From: Caenimonas sp. SL110
GTDB lineage: Bacteria; Pseudomonadota; Gammaproteobacteria; Burkholderiales; Burkholderiaceae_C
Direction: 5' to 3'
NCBI RefSeq assembly: GCF_001044395.1
Contig: NZ_JANU01000039.1
Coordinates: 62,001-126,000, forward strand
Length of the DNA: 64,000 nucleotides
Below the pieces are notes generated by a model that made no database searches, was not told the DNA's origin, and was given only the letters and a program-made list of their open reading frames with translations. Below are positions 18,452 to 26,459 of the stretch, in pieces. Numbering within the stretch: the first letter of the stretch is position 1; the number at the start of each line of letters is the position of its first letter. Position numbers and translations under genes: made by a program.

Positions 18452-19116
18452 GCATTTTCAAGTAGCCAGGCCCGCAGTTCGCTGACGCGGTGCGCGACGA
18501 ACAACGGAGAAAGCGCATCGAATGCAGCGGGTTCGTGCGCGCCATAACTCACGCCGACAGACGCGCAACCGGCGTTCACGGCCATCTGCAAATCGTGCGT
18601 CGTGTCGCCGATCATGAGTGTGCGCTGCGGTGTGCAGCCGAACTCCTGCATCAGCTCCCTGAGCATCAGGGGGTGGGGCTTGCCGGCGGTTTCATCAGCG
18701 GTGCGCGAGCCGTGGAACCGGCCCTTGAGTTGCACGGTGCGAAGCGCGTCGTCCAGGCCGTGGCGCGACTTGCCCGTGGCAACCGCCAGCAGGTGCTGCC
18801 GGCCCCGCAGTTCGTCCAGCATTTCCAGCACGCCGTCGAACAGGACCAGGTCGTCCTGGTGCTGCGCGTAATAGTGCCGATAGCGCTGGCCCAGTTCAGG
18901 GTGTTTTTCCCTGGGCACGTCAGGCGCTGCGTGAGCCAGCGCCTGCGATAGCGCCATGCCGATGACATAGGAGGCGGCCTCCTCGGTCGGCTCGCGTCCG
19001 CCCACGTCGACCACGGCGCGCTGTATGCAGCGCACGATGATCTTCGTGGAGTCGAAAAGGGTGCCATCCCAATCGAATGCAATCAGGTCGAAACGGCGGG
19101 GGCGCGGCTGGGTCAT
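18448..19116 (-). CDS. HAD-superfamily phosphatase, phosphoglycolate phosphatase-like
   Basis: 222-residue HAD hydrolase of the Gph-like subgroup. Motif I is FDWDGTLFDS (nucleophile Asp15, acid/base Asp17), motif II is the Thr of VATGKSR, and motif III-IV is GKPHP...MIGDTTHDLQMA. The substrate cannot be told from sequence; phosphoglycolate or a related phosphate ester is likely. The ATG at 19116 has no Shine-Dalgarno sequence, but GATAAT lies exactly six bases upstream, so the mRNA may be leaderless. It is divergent from the giant TPR-glycosyltransferase gene. Confidence 0.9.
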   Translation of the reverse strand: MTQPRPRRFDLIAFDWDGTLFDSTKIIVRCIQRAVVDVGGREPTEEAASYVIGMALSQALAHAAPDVPREKHPELGQRYRHYYAQHQDDLVLFDGVLEMLDELRGRQHLLAVATGKSRHGLDDALRTVQLKGRFHGSRTADETAGKPHPLMLRELMQEFGCTPQRTLMIGDTTHDLQMAVNAGCASVGVSYGAHEPAAFDALSPLFVAHRVSELRAWLLENA

Positions 19117-19122
19117 GACCTG

Positions 19123-19128
19123 ATTATC
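19123..19128 (-). promoter_or_regulatory. Candidate -10 box for a leaderless HAD phosphatase mRNA
   Basis: GATAAT on the minus strand (5 of 6 to consensus) ends six bases before the ATG at 19116, so transcription would begin at or beside the start codon. There is no ribosome binding site, and the -35 region is unclear. The spacing is the same as at hemA. Confidence 0.4.
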
Positions 19129-19163
19129 AAGGGCGCGCTGTGGCAGCGCTTGCAGGTATAAAG

Positions 19164-22100
19164 ATGCAGCCATTGACACCGCCCTTGAAAAAAGCCCGAC
19201 CGACCGCCCCGACCCCACAAGCAATTGCAACGGACCAGGCAATGAACCTGCTTGCGGGCGCGACTTCAGCACTGCGGGGCGGCAGGTTCGAGCAGGCCCG
19301 AGCAGCGTGCCTGAACGTGCTGGCCGATGACCCGGCAAACCCGCACGCCTGGCATTTGCTGGGCGGCGTGTTACTCCAGTTGGCCGACTTTGCAGGTGCG
19401 CAAGAGGCATTCCTGAAGGCGCTGGCGCTGCGCGACGACCCGCTCTTCCACCTGAACCTGAGCCGGGCGCTCCGGGCGCAAAAAAGACTGGATGCCTGCG
19501 AGAAGGCCCTGCGGCGCGCAATCGAGCTTGCGCCAGCCGCCGTTGAGATGCGGCACGAACTCGCTGACGTCCTGTACCGTGCCGGCCGATTCGAAGCGGC
19601 AGAAGGCGAACTGCGCAAGGCCATCAGGCTCAGCCCGCCATTTGCGCAAGCCTGGTTCCTGCTCGGCCACGTCCTGGGGCGTCGCGGGCGAGTGCGCGAG
19701 TCTGAACAATGCCATCGCAAAGCCCTCGAACTGGGACTCGCCACGGCGCAGTCCTGCCAGGGGCTGGCCGTCGCCTTGCATCGCCTGCGCCGCTGGGACG
19801 AAGCCGAAGCCATGTTCCGCAAGGCGCTGGCCCTCCAGTCCGACTTCGCAGCCGCCCTGAACGGCATCGGGACCTCCCAACGCGAGCGCGGCCAATTCCA
19901 CGAGGCGGAAAGCGCATTCAGGCGTGCGGTCGAACTGGAGCCGGACAATTTCTGGGCCCTGAACAACCTGGGCATCGTGCTCGCGGACATGGGCCGCCGC
20001 GAAGAATCTGAAGCGGTCGTGCGGCGCGCCCTGGCGCTGCGACCGGAAAGTGGCGACTTGCAGCACGACGCCGATGTGCTGCTCAACATGGGAATGCTGC
20101 TGCTGTCGATGGGCCGGATGCAAGAAGGCTGGCCCTACTACGAAGCCCGGCACAAGCCGGACCTGTTCGATGGATCTATCCGTTCACCCGGCTATGCGTT
20201 TCCCCAATGGGCGGGCGAGCCTCTTGAAGGCAAATCGCTCATCGTCTGGAGTGAGCAAGGCCATGGCGACACCCTGCAGGTCGTGCGCTACGTGCCCATG
20301 CTCAAGCAGTTGGGCGTATCGAAGCTGACGTGGGTTTGTGGCGAACCACTGCGCGAGCTGATGGCAGCCGTGCCCGGCATCGACCAGGTGACGACAAGAG
20401 ACACCGCTGCGCAGCCGCACGACTACTGGTGCTACGCGATGAGCCTGCCCATGCGCATGGGGACCACGCTCGAAACGATTCCCGCCCAGCTTCCTTACCT
20501 GCGCGCAGACCCGAACAAGGTGAGGCAGTGGCGCGACAGGATTCCCACAACGGGCATCAAGGTCGGGCTGGCCTGGAAGGGTTCGGCCAGCCATATCAAC
20601 GACGCCCGCCGCTCGCTTGCGGGCCTGGCTGATCTTGCGCCCCTCTGGTCGATACCGGGCATCACCTTTGTGAGCCTGCAAAAAGGCGCGGGCGAAGACC
20701 AGGCGGTGAACCCTCCGCCGGGGCAGACCATCGTGGCGCTCGGTCACCTGTTGCAGGATTTCAGCGACACTGCTGCCGTCATTGACCAACTCGACCTGGT
20801 CATCGGTGTCGACACATCGGTGATTCACCTTGCAGGTGCGATGGGCAAGCCGACCTGGGTGATGCTGCCTTCGCTCGGCGTGGATTGGCGATGGCTCATT
20901 GGCCGGGACGATTCGCCGTGGTATCCGGGCACGATGCGTCTGTGGCGAAATGACGATCAACGCATTTGGGCGCCACTCGTGGAGCGCGTCCGAGCGGCGC
21001 TGGAACAATTTGCGAATGACCGTGCGGCAACGTCTATGAAACCCGTCCCTGCAATTGCTTCCCCCGTCGCAGAAGAATTCAAGGCCGCATTTGCTGCCCA
21101 CCAGGCGGGGCGCGTGGACGAAGCGAAGGCCGGCTACGAAAGAGTCCTGCAAGCCGATCCCTCCCACGCCGATGCCTGGCACCTGCTGGGCGGCGTGATG
21201 CTGCGCGAAAAACGCTACGCCGAGGCCGAGCAGCACATGCGCAAGGCACTGTCGCTTCGCGAAGACCCGGTGTTCCTGAACAACCTGGGCCAGATGCTGC
21301 ACTCGCTGCGACGCGTGGCGGATGCCAGGGCTGTCTTTCACCGCACCCTGGAGATCGACCCACACAATGCCGACGCGCATCACCTGCTGGCGGTGCTGCT
21401 GCTGCAGACCGGCAAGGTCGATGAAGCCCTGGCCGCACTCAGGGCGTCGATCGACTCGCAGGCCGACAACCCATCGACCCATCGACTCCTGGGCCACCTG
21501 CTGGAGCATTGCGGTCGCTTTGACGAATCGGAAGCCGCGCTACGCAAGGCCGAAAGCCTGGACCCCGATTCACTCGATACGCAGCTGTATCTTGGCAACA
21601 CCTTGAACAACGCGGGCAAGCTGCCTGAGGCCGAGGCAGCCTACCGCCGCGCGATCGCGTTGCGGGACGATTCGGCGCCGGCCCACCACGGCCTTGGACT
21701 CGTCCTGCAGAAGCTGGGCCGCATGGACGAGGCCTGCGCTTCGTTTTCCCGCGCGATCGAAATCAGGCCCGACTTCGGCGCGGCAATCAATGGCCTTGGA
21801 ATTGTCTTTCTGCACCGGGGCAAATTCCAGGAAGCCGAAGCCGCTTTCCGGCGCGCCCTTGAACTCTCGCCCAACGACTTCTGGGCCCACAACAATCTTG
21901 GCGTCCTGCTGCAACACACCGAACGCCGGGAGGAAGCGCAGGAGCGGTTTGCAAAGGCGATGAGCATCAAGCCGGGCCCGGACCAGCGCCTCAACGTCGC
22001 CATGCTGCACCTGGGCGACGGCCGGTTTTCCGAGGGCTGGGAGCTGTATGAAGCGCGGTTTGAAGCGCGGGCCGACTTCAAGACCGGCAAGCCCGACCTG

Positions 22101-24998
22101 CCCTTTCCGATGTGGCAAGGCGAGCCCCTGAACGGCAAGAAGCTGCTGGTCTGGCCGGAGCAGGGTTTCGGCGACATCATCCAGATGGCCCGATATGCAC
22201 CCATGCTGCGTTCACTGGGTCTGGCGCGCCTCACCTGGGCCTGCGGCAAGTCACTGCGGCCGTTGCTGCTCCAGTTACCCGAGATCGATGAAGTCGTGGA
22301 CCCGAAAGCAGCCCAGGCAAGCCATGACTACTGGTGTTACGCGATGAGCTTGCCGCTTCGCCTGGGCACCGAACTCGAAACCATTCCTGCGAAACTGCCC
22401 TACCTGCAGGCGCCACCAGACCGGATCGCTCCCTGGAAATCCCGCTTGCCCAAAAAAGGAGTGCGGGTCGGCCTGGTCTGGAAGGGCTCCAAGGTCCACA
22501 AGAACGACCAGAACCGTTCGCTGCCGGGCCTGGCTGCACTGGCATCGCTGTGGACGGTGCCGGGCGTCTCTTTCGTCAGCCTGCAAAAAGGCGCTGGCGA
22601 AGATGAAGCACTGAGCCCGCCCGAGGGCCAGCCGATCACTGCGCTGGGCAAACTGCTGCGGGACTTCGGGGACACGGCTGCGGTGATTGCCGGACTCGAC
22701 CTGGTGATCGGCGTGGACACGTCCGTGATCCACCTGTCGGGCGCAATGGGCAAGCCGACCTGGGTGATGCTGCCCTCGTTCGGTGCCGACTGGCGCTGGC
22801 TGGTCGATCGTGAAGACTCCCCCTGGTATCCGGGCGTGATGCGCGTGTTTCGCGACAAACGCGCGCGCGACTGGGCGCCACTGATAGCGCGGGTGCGAAG
22901 CGAGCTGGAGCAATTCGTGCGCAGCAAAAAGCGTCCGCCCCCGTTCGTCCTCACGCCTGTGGGCGCCGCATCCGCGATTGCCAGCATCGACTCCGAAGAG
23001 GTGACGCCGGAAGTGCCCCTGTTCAAGCTGGTCATCACGTCGGCCATAACGACGCCCGCACCCGTTCCAGCACCAACCACCGCCGAAGAAGTCGTGCGCC
23101 TGGGCAATGAAGGCAGCCGGCTTCGCAAACTCGGCAAGACCGTCGAGGCAGAAGCTGCGTATCGCCGCGCACTCGACCTCGATCCGCAGCACGTCGAGAT
23201 CGCTTTTTCGATGGCCAACCTGCTTCGCGCGCAGGGCCGTCACATCGAGGCCGAGGCGTTCTACCGACAGGTCATCCGGCTCGCACCCCAGCTTGCGAAG
23301 GCACACAACAATCTCGCCGTCTTGCTGCGTGCGATGGGACGCAGCGACGAAGCACAGGCGTCCTATCGCAAGGCCATCGAAACAGCGCCGGACTACGCCG
23401 AAGGCCATGCCAACCTGGGTAACCTGCTCGTCGCGTTGGGGCGCGAGGACGAAGCCGAGCAAAGCTATGAGCGAGCGATACAGGTAAGACCCGGCTTCGC
23501 CGCAGCTCACAACGGCCTGGGTGCCCTCTACATCCGGCAAAAACTCTGGCCGCAGGCCGAAGCGAGCATCCGGCGGGCGCTGGAGCTGCAGCCGGACCAT
23601 GCCGATGCGTGGAACAACCTGGGCACGGTGCTGCAGGAATCCAGGCGCCTGGCCGAATCGGAGATGGCGTACTCGCGCGCGCTTGAACTCAAACCCGATT
23701 TTGCGGATGCAAGCAACAACCTGGGCACCGTCATGCAACGCGCAGGCCGCATCGACGACGCTGGCCAGGCCTACAAGCGCGCGATGGAATTGAAACCGAA
23801 CGATCCGTCGTACGCCAACAATTTCGCCACCGTGCTCATGGACTGGAAAAACTGGGCCGAGGCTGAAGCGGCCTACACCCGCGCGATCGCGCTCAAGCCC
23901 GACTATGCCGATGCACACAGCAACCTGGGTGCGCTCTTGCTGCAGGTCAATCGCGTGGACGAAGCGCAAGCGTCGTTCAGGCGCGCGCTGCAGGTGCAAC
24001 CCGACCTTCCCGAAGCGCGCCTGAACCTGGGTGTGCTGTTGCTGGGTCAGGGTCGATTCGAAGAAGGTTGGGAACACTACGAGTACCGCCATTCGAATCT
24101 GCTCAAGAACGCTGTCATGGCACAAGAGAAACTGCCGGGCCGCGAATGGAAAGGTGAACCACTCGAAGGCAAGACGTTCCTGATCTGGCCTGAACAGGGA
24201 TTTGGCGATTCGATCCAGTTCGCGCGATATGCGAAGCAGTTGAAGGCACTCGGGGTCAAGCACCTCACGCTCGTTTGCCATCAACCGCTCAAGGCCCTGC
24301 TCGAAACGCTGGAAGATGTCGACACGGTGATTTCGGACCTGCGCGAAGTGGGCGAGTACGACTACGGCGCGTATGTCCTGAGCCTGCCGATGCGATTCGC
24401 AACCAACGGCGCCAACATTCCGGCCGCGCTGCCCTATCTGCAGGCGGACCCCGATCGGGTTGCGAAATGGAAGCCACGCCTGCCCGTTGCCGCAAGGCGG
24501 ATCGGCCTCGTCTGGAAGGGCGCGAAGGGGCACCGCAACGACAAGGCCCGCTCGTTGCCATCGCTGGCCAGCCTGGCGCCGCTGTGGGCCGCTGCTGACA
24601 CAGCGTTCGTGAGCCTGCAAAAAGGACAGGGCGAAGATGAAGCGCTCAATCCACCAGCAGGGCAACCCATCACGGCACTGGGCAGCGAAGTACAGGACTT
24701 CGCCGATACGGCGGCAATCATCTCGCAGCTCGACCTCGTCATCTGCGTGGACACGTCCATCGCCCACCTTGCAGGCGCGATGGGCAAGCACACCTGGGTG
24801 CTGCTCCCTTCCATAGGCACAGACTGGCGCTGGCTGACCGAGCGCACCGACTCGCCCTGGTATCCCGGCGTCATGCGGCTGGTGCGCCAGTCCACGCCGG
24901 GCGACTGGACGACCGCCATACAGGAGGTCGCCGATGCGCTGAAGTCAGTGGTCGCCAGCAAACCCCGCAAGACCGGGCGGAAGCGGCGAGGAGAGTGA
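19164..24998 (+). CDS. Giant protein of three tandem TPR + GT9-like glycosyltransferase modules
   Basis: A single 1,944-residue reading frame. Each of three modules has about eight or nine tetratricopeptide repeats (nt about 19,230-20,120; 21,060-22,030; 23,085-24,060) followed by a domain of about 300 residues (20,125-21,030; 22,030-22,925; 24,060-24,950). The domain resembles family 9 (heptosyltransferase-like) glycosyltransferases: EQGxGD near its N-terminus and VDTSxxHLxGAMGKxTWVxLPS near its C-terminus, present in all three copies. Modules 1 and 2 are closest to each other. No signal peptide or membrane segment is seen, so it is probably cytoplasmic. ATG at 19164 (AGG eight bases upstream) is preferred to GTG at 19140. 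It lies between the HAD phosphatase and rluC. Protein glycosylation or a scaffold role is possible; the target is unknown. Confidence 0.85.
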   Translation: MQPLTPPLKKARPTAPTPQAIATDQAMNLLAGATSALRGGRFEQARAACLNVLADDPANPHAWHLLGGVLLQLADFAGAQEAFLKALALRDDPLFHLNLSRALRAQKRLDACEKALRRAIELAPAAVEMRHELADVLYRAGRFEAAEGELRKAIRLSPPFAQAWFLLGHVLGRRGRVRESEQCHRKALELGLATAQSCQGLAVALHRLRRWDEAEAMFRKALALQSDFAAALNGIGTSQRERGQFHEAESAFRRAVELEPDNFWALNNLGIVLADMGRREESEAVVRRALALRPESGDLQHDADVLLNMGMLLLSMGRMQEGWPYYEARHKPDLFDGSIRSPGYAFPQWAGEPLEGKSLIVWSEQGHGDTLQVVRYVPMLKQLGVSKLTWVCGEPLRELMAAVPGIDQVTTRDTAAQPHDYWCYAMSLPMRMGTTLETIPAQLPYLRADPNKVRQWRDRIPTTGIKVGLAWKGSASHINDARRSLAGLADLAPLWSIPGITFVSLQKGAGEDQAVNPPPGQTIVALGHLLQDFSDTAAVIDQLDLVIGVDTSVIHLAGAMGKPTWVMLPSLGVDWRWLIGRDDSPWYPGTMRLWRNDDQRIWAPLVERVRAALEQFANDRAATSMKPVPAIASPVAEEFKAAFAAHQAGRVDEAKAGYERVLQADPSHADAWHLLGGVMLREKRYAEAEQHMRKALSLREDPVFLNNLGQMLHSLRRVADARAVFHRTLEIDPHNADAHHLLAVLLLQTGKVDEALAALRASIDSQADNPSTHRLLGHLLEHCGRFDESEAALRKAESLDPDSLDTQLYLGNTLNNAGKLPEAEAAYRRAIALRDDSAPAHHGLGLVLQKLGRMDEACASFSRAIEIRPDFGAAINGLGIVFLHRGKFQEAEAAFRRALELSPNDFWAHNNLGVLLQHTERREEAQERFAKAMSIKPGPDQRLNVAMLHLGDGRFSEGWELYEARFEARADFKTGKPDLPFPMWQGEPLNGKKLLVWPEQGFGDIIQMARYAPMLRSLGLARLTWACGKSLRPLLLQLPEIDEVVDPKAAQASHDYWCYAMSLPLRLGTELETIPAKLPYLQAPPDRIAPWKSRLPKKGVRVGLVWKGSKVHKNDQNRSLPGLAALASLWTVPGVSFVSLQKGAGEDEALSPPEGQPITALGKLLRDFGDTAAVIAGLDLVIGVDTSVIHLSGAMGKPTWVMLPSFGADWRWLVDREDSPWYPGVMRVFRDKRARDWAPLIARVRSELEQFVRSKKRPPPFVLTPVGAASAIASIDSEEVTPEVPLFKLVITSAITTPAPVPAPTTAEEVVRLGNEGSRLRKLGKTVEAEAAYRRALDLDPQHVEIAFSMANLLRAQGRHIEAEAFYRQVIRLAPQLAKAHNNLAVLLRAMGRSDEAQASYRKAIETAPDYAEGHANLGNLLVALGREDEAEQSYERAIQVRPGFAAAHNGLGALYIRQKLWPQAEASIRRALELQPDHADAWNNLGTVLQESRRLAESEMAYSRALELKPDFADASNNLGTVMQRAGRIDDAGQAYKRAMELKPNDPSYANNFATVLMDWKNWAEAEAAYTRAIALKPDYADAHSNLGALLLQVNRVDEAQASFRRALQVQPDLPEARLNLGVLLLGQGRFEEGWEHYEYRHSNLLKNAVMAQEKLPGREWKGEPLEGKTFLIWPEQGFGDSIQFARYAKQLKALGVKHLTLVCHQPLKALLETLEDVDTVISDLREVGEYDYGAYVLSLPMRFATNGANIPAALPYLQADPDRVAKWKPRLPVAARRIGLVWKGAKGHRNDKARSLPSLASLAPLWAAADTAFVSLQKGQGEDEALNPPAGQPITALGSEVQDFADTAAIISQLDLVICVDTSIAHLAGAMGKHTWVLLPSIGTDWRWLTERTDSPWYPGVMRLVRQSTPGDWTTAIQEVADALKSVVASKPRKTGRKRRGE

Positions 24999-25961
24999 AA
25001 CCGGCTCACCCGTCGCAGGATGGGTGAACGTCAGCTTCCAGGCGTGCAGAAACATGCGCTTCAATCCCGCCTTCTGCAGCGCCTTGTTCAATTCGAAGTC
25101 GCCGTACTTGTCGTCGCCCAGTATCGGGAAGCCTTGTGAAGACAGGTGAACGCGGATCTGGTGGGTGCGGCCGGTCTTGATGGTGACTTCAAGCAGGGAG
25201 GCTGCGCAAGAATCACCCTCACCCCGACCCTCTCCCGCTCGCGGGAGAGGGAGACGAATCCGCTGGGCGACTTTGACCAGTGTGATCGAACGCATCCCGT
25301 CCGGGTCGCCCTGCGCCACCACTTTCACCCGGCGCTCTCCATCGGCCTGCAGGTATTTGTGCAGCGGTACGTCAATCACCTTCTTGTTGGCGGGCCAGTC
25401 GCCTGCCACCAGCGCGAGATAGGTCTTGCCGGTCTCGCGTTCCCGGAACTGGTCTTGCAGGTTGGTGAGCGCTGACCGCTTCTTCGCGATCAGCAGGATG
25501 CCCGAGGTTTCGCGGTCCAGCCGGTGCACCAGCTCCAGGAAACGGGCAGCCGGACGCGCCCGGCGCAATTGCTCGATCACGCCAAAACTCACACCGCTGC
25601 CGCCATGCACCGCCACACCCGCAGGCTTGTCGATGGCCATCAGGTGCTCATCTTCGAACAGCACCGGAAACTCACGGCCTGGCACGACGGCCTCGGCCTT
25701 TTCAGCGACCCTCTCGGAAATCCGGACCGGTGGCAGCCGAACCTTGTCCCCTGCCGCGACGCGTGTATCGGCCTGGGCGCGACCCTTGTTCACGCGCACC
25801 TCGCCACTGCGGATGATCCGGTAGACGTGGGTTTTGGGCACACCCTTCAAGTGCCGGATGAGGAAGTTATCCAGCCGCTGGCCGGCGGAATCTTCGTCCA
25901 CATCCAGCCATTTCACCTGTGCACTTGCGGGGACAGGATCGCCCCCTATAATGTGTTTCAC
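24945..25961 (-). CDS. rluC: 23S rRNA pseudouridine synthase RluC-type
   Basis: Converts uridines in 23S rRNA to pseudouridine. The likely 338-residue product has an S4 RNA-binding domain (about residues 26-80) and the catalytic domain with Asp149 in HRLDRETSGIL and the late motif KTGRTHQIRVHL. About 20 residues rich in Pro, Arg and Gly (about 233-254) interrupt the catalytic domain and are encoded by a palindromic repeat (25214-25253). The start is uncertain: GTG at 25961 is chosen, a GTG at 26024 would lengthen it, and no ribosome binding site is clear. The rne promoter lies inside its first codons on the other strand. Its 3' end overlaps the TPR-glycosyltransferase gene by 54 bp, convergently. 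Confidence 0.9.
   Translation of the reverse strand: MKHIIGGDPVPASAQVKWLDVDEDSAGQRLDNFLIRHLKGVPKTHVYRIIRSGEVRVNKGRAQADTRVAAGDKVRLPPVRISERVAEKAEAVVPGREFPVLFEDEHLMAIDKPAGVAVHGGSGVSFGVIEQLRRARPAARFLELVHRLDRETSGILLIAKKRSALTNLQDQFRERETGKTYLALVAGDWPANKKVIDVPLHKYLQADGERRVKVVAQGDPDGMRSITLVKVAQRIRLPLPRAGEGRGEGDSCAASLLEVTIKTGRTHQIRVHLSSQGFPILGDDKYGDFELNKALQKAGLKRMFLHAWKLTFTHPATGEPVSLSSPLPPGLAGFAGDH
25214..25253. repeat. Short palindromic repeat inserted in frame in rluC
   Basis: CCTCACCCC-ACCCTCTCCC followed by its mirror. Arms of 11 bp at 25228-25238 and 25241-25251 are perfectly complementary with a two-base spacer. A second copy is at 49065-49102 inside pbpC. In both genes it adds a Pro/Arg/Gly-rich peptide without breaking the frame. 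Confidence 0.8.
25925..25952 (+). promoter_or_regulatory. Probable rne promoter
   Basis: A perfect TATAAT (25947-25952) with TTGCGG sixteen bases upstream (25925-25930), in a GC-rich setting. Transcription would start near 25959, giving rne a leader of about 500 nt. The promoter overlaps the first codons of rluC on the opposite strand. Confidence 0.65.
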
Positions 25962-26459
25962 TAGCGTAACGCTGTAAGTGGTTGATTTGCCTTGGAGTTT
26001 AGTCCACGCACTCACCACGGGCACGCTGGAAGGTCGATGCCGCCATCGCGACTGAAGAAGTCGATGGCCAAGCCGGCACTTTGAAACATTTCGGAATATG
26101 AGTACGCCAAACCAAGATTTGGCGGACGGAACGAAGCGAGAACTCCTGTGTTGATGGCGATCCTCCTTGCATGCTGGCGGTGGCTTATGGGCCCTGCTGA
26201 TGTGCCAGTGTCGCCGCTGGTTCGCCTAGCGTGGACCCCACACATCGCGCCACTAGCAGTGGCCACCCGGGCGCGCCCACGCGGCGCACCGCCTCTCGCC
26301 TTACTTCACGCCCCACTCCTCGCCCTGACACCACGCCAGCCCGGCTAACCGCCCGGCTGCTGCGTCGCGCCATCGCGATTCCTTCTCGTTTCAAAGCCGC
26401 CTGCAGGCATCGTTGGCCCGTTTTCGGGCCGTGATGTTTGAAAAGAAAAAGGTGACGCT
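25959..26459 (+). promoter_or_regulatory. Long structured 5' leader of rne
   Basis: The 498-bp gap between rluC and rne has no convincing gene. It begins with a small hairpin AGCGT-A-ACGCT (25963-25973) right at the predicted transcript start, has a 7-bp inverted repeat CGCCAAA/TTTGGCG (26105-26124), and ends with GGCCCG-TTTT-CGGGCC (26415-26430). That last hairpin is enclosed by TTTCAAA (26389-26395) and TTTGAAA (26437-26443), just before the ribosome binding site. RNase E in E. coli controls its own mRNA through a long structured leader, so an equivalent role is plausible here; that is inference. Confidence 0.5.

Noticed and set aside
19155-19162. TATAAA just before the TPR-glycosyltransferase ATG as its promoter
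   Set aside because: Transcription would start after the ATG at 19164, so it could not serve that start; no suitable -35 was found either.
22275-24791. Minus-strand open frame of 838 codons opposite the TPR-glycosyltransferase gene
   Set aside because: The antisense of repeated TPR codons; it repeats with the modules of the plus-strand gene and has no ribosome binding site or motif.
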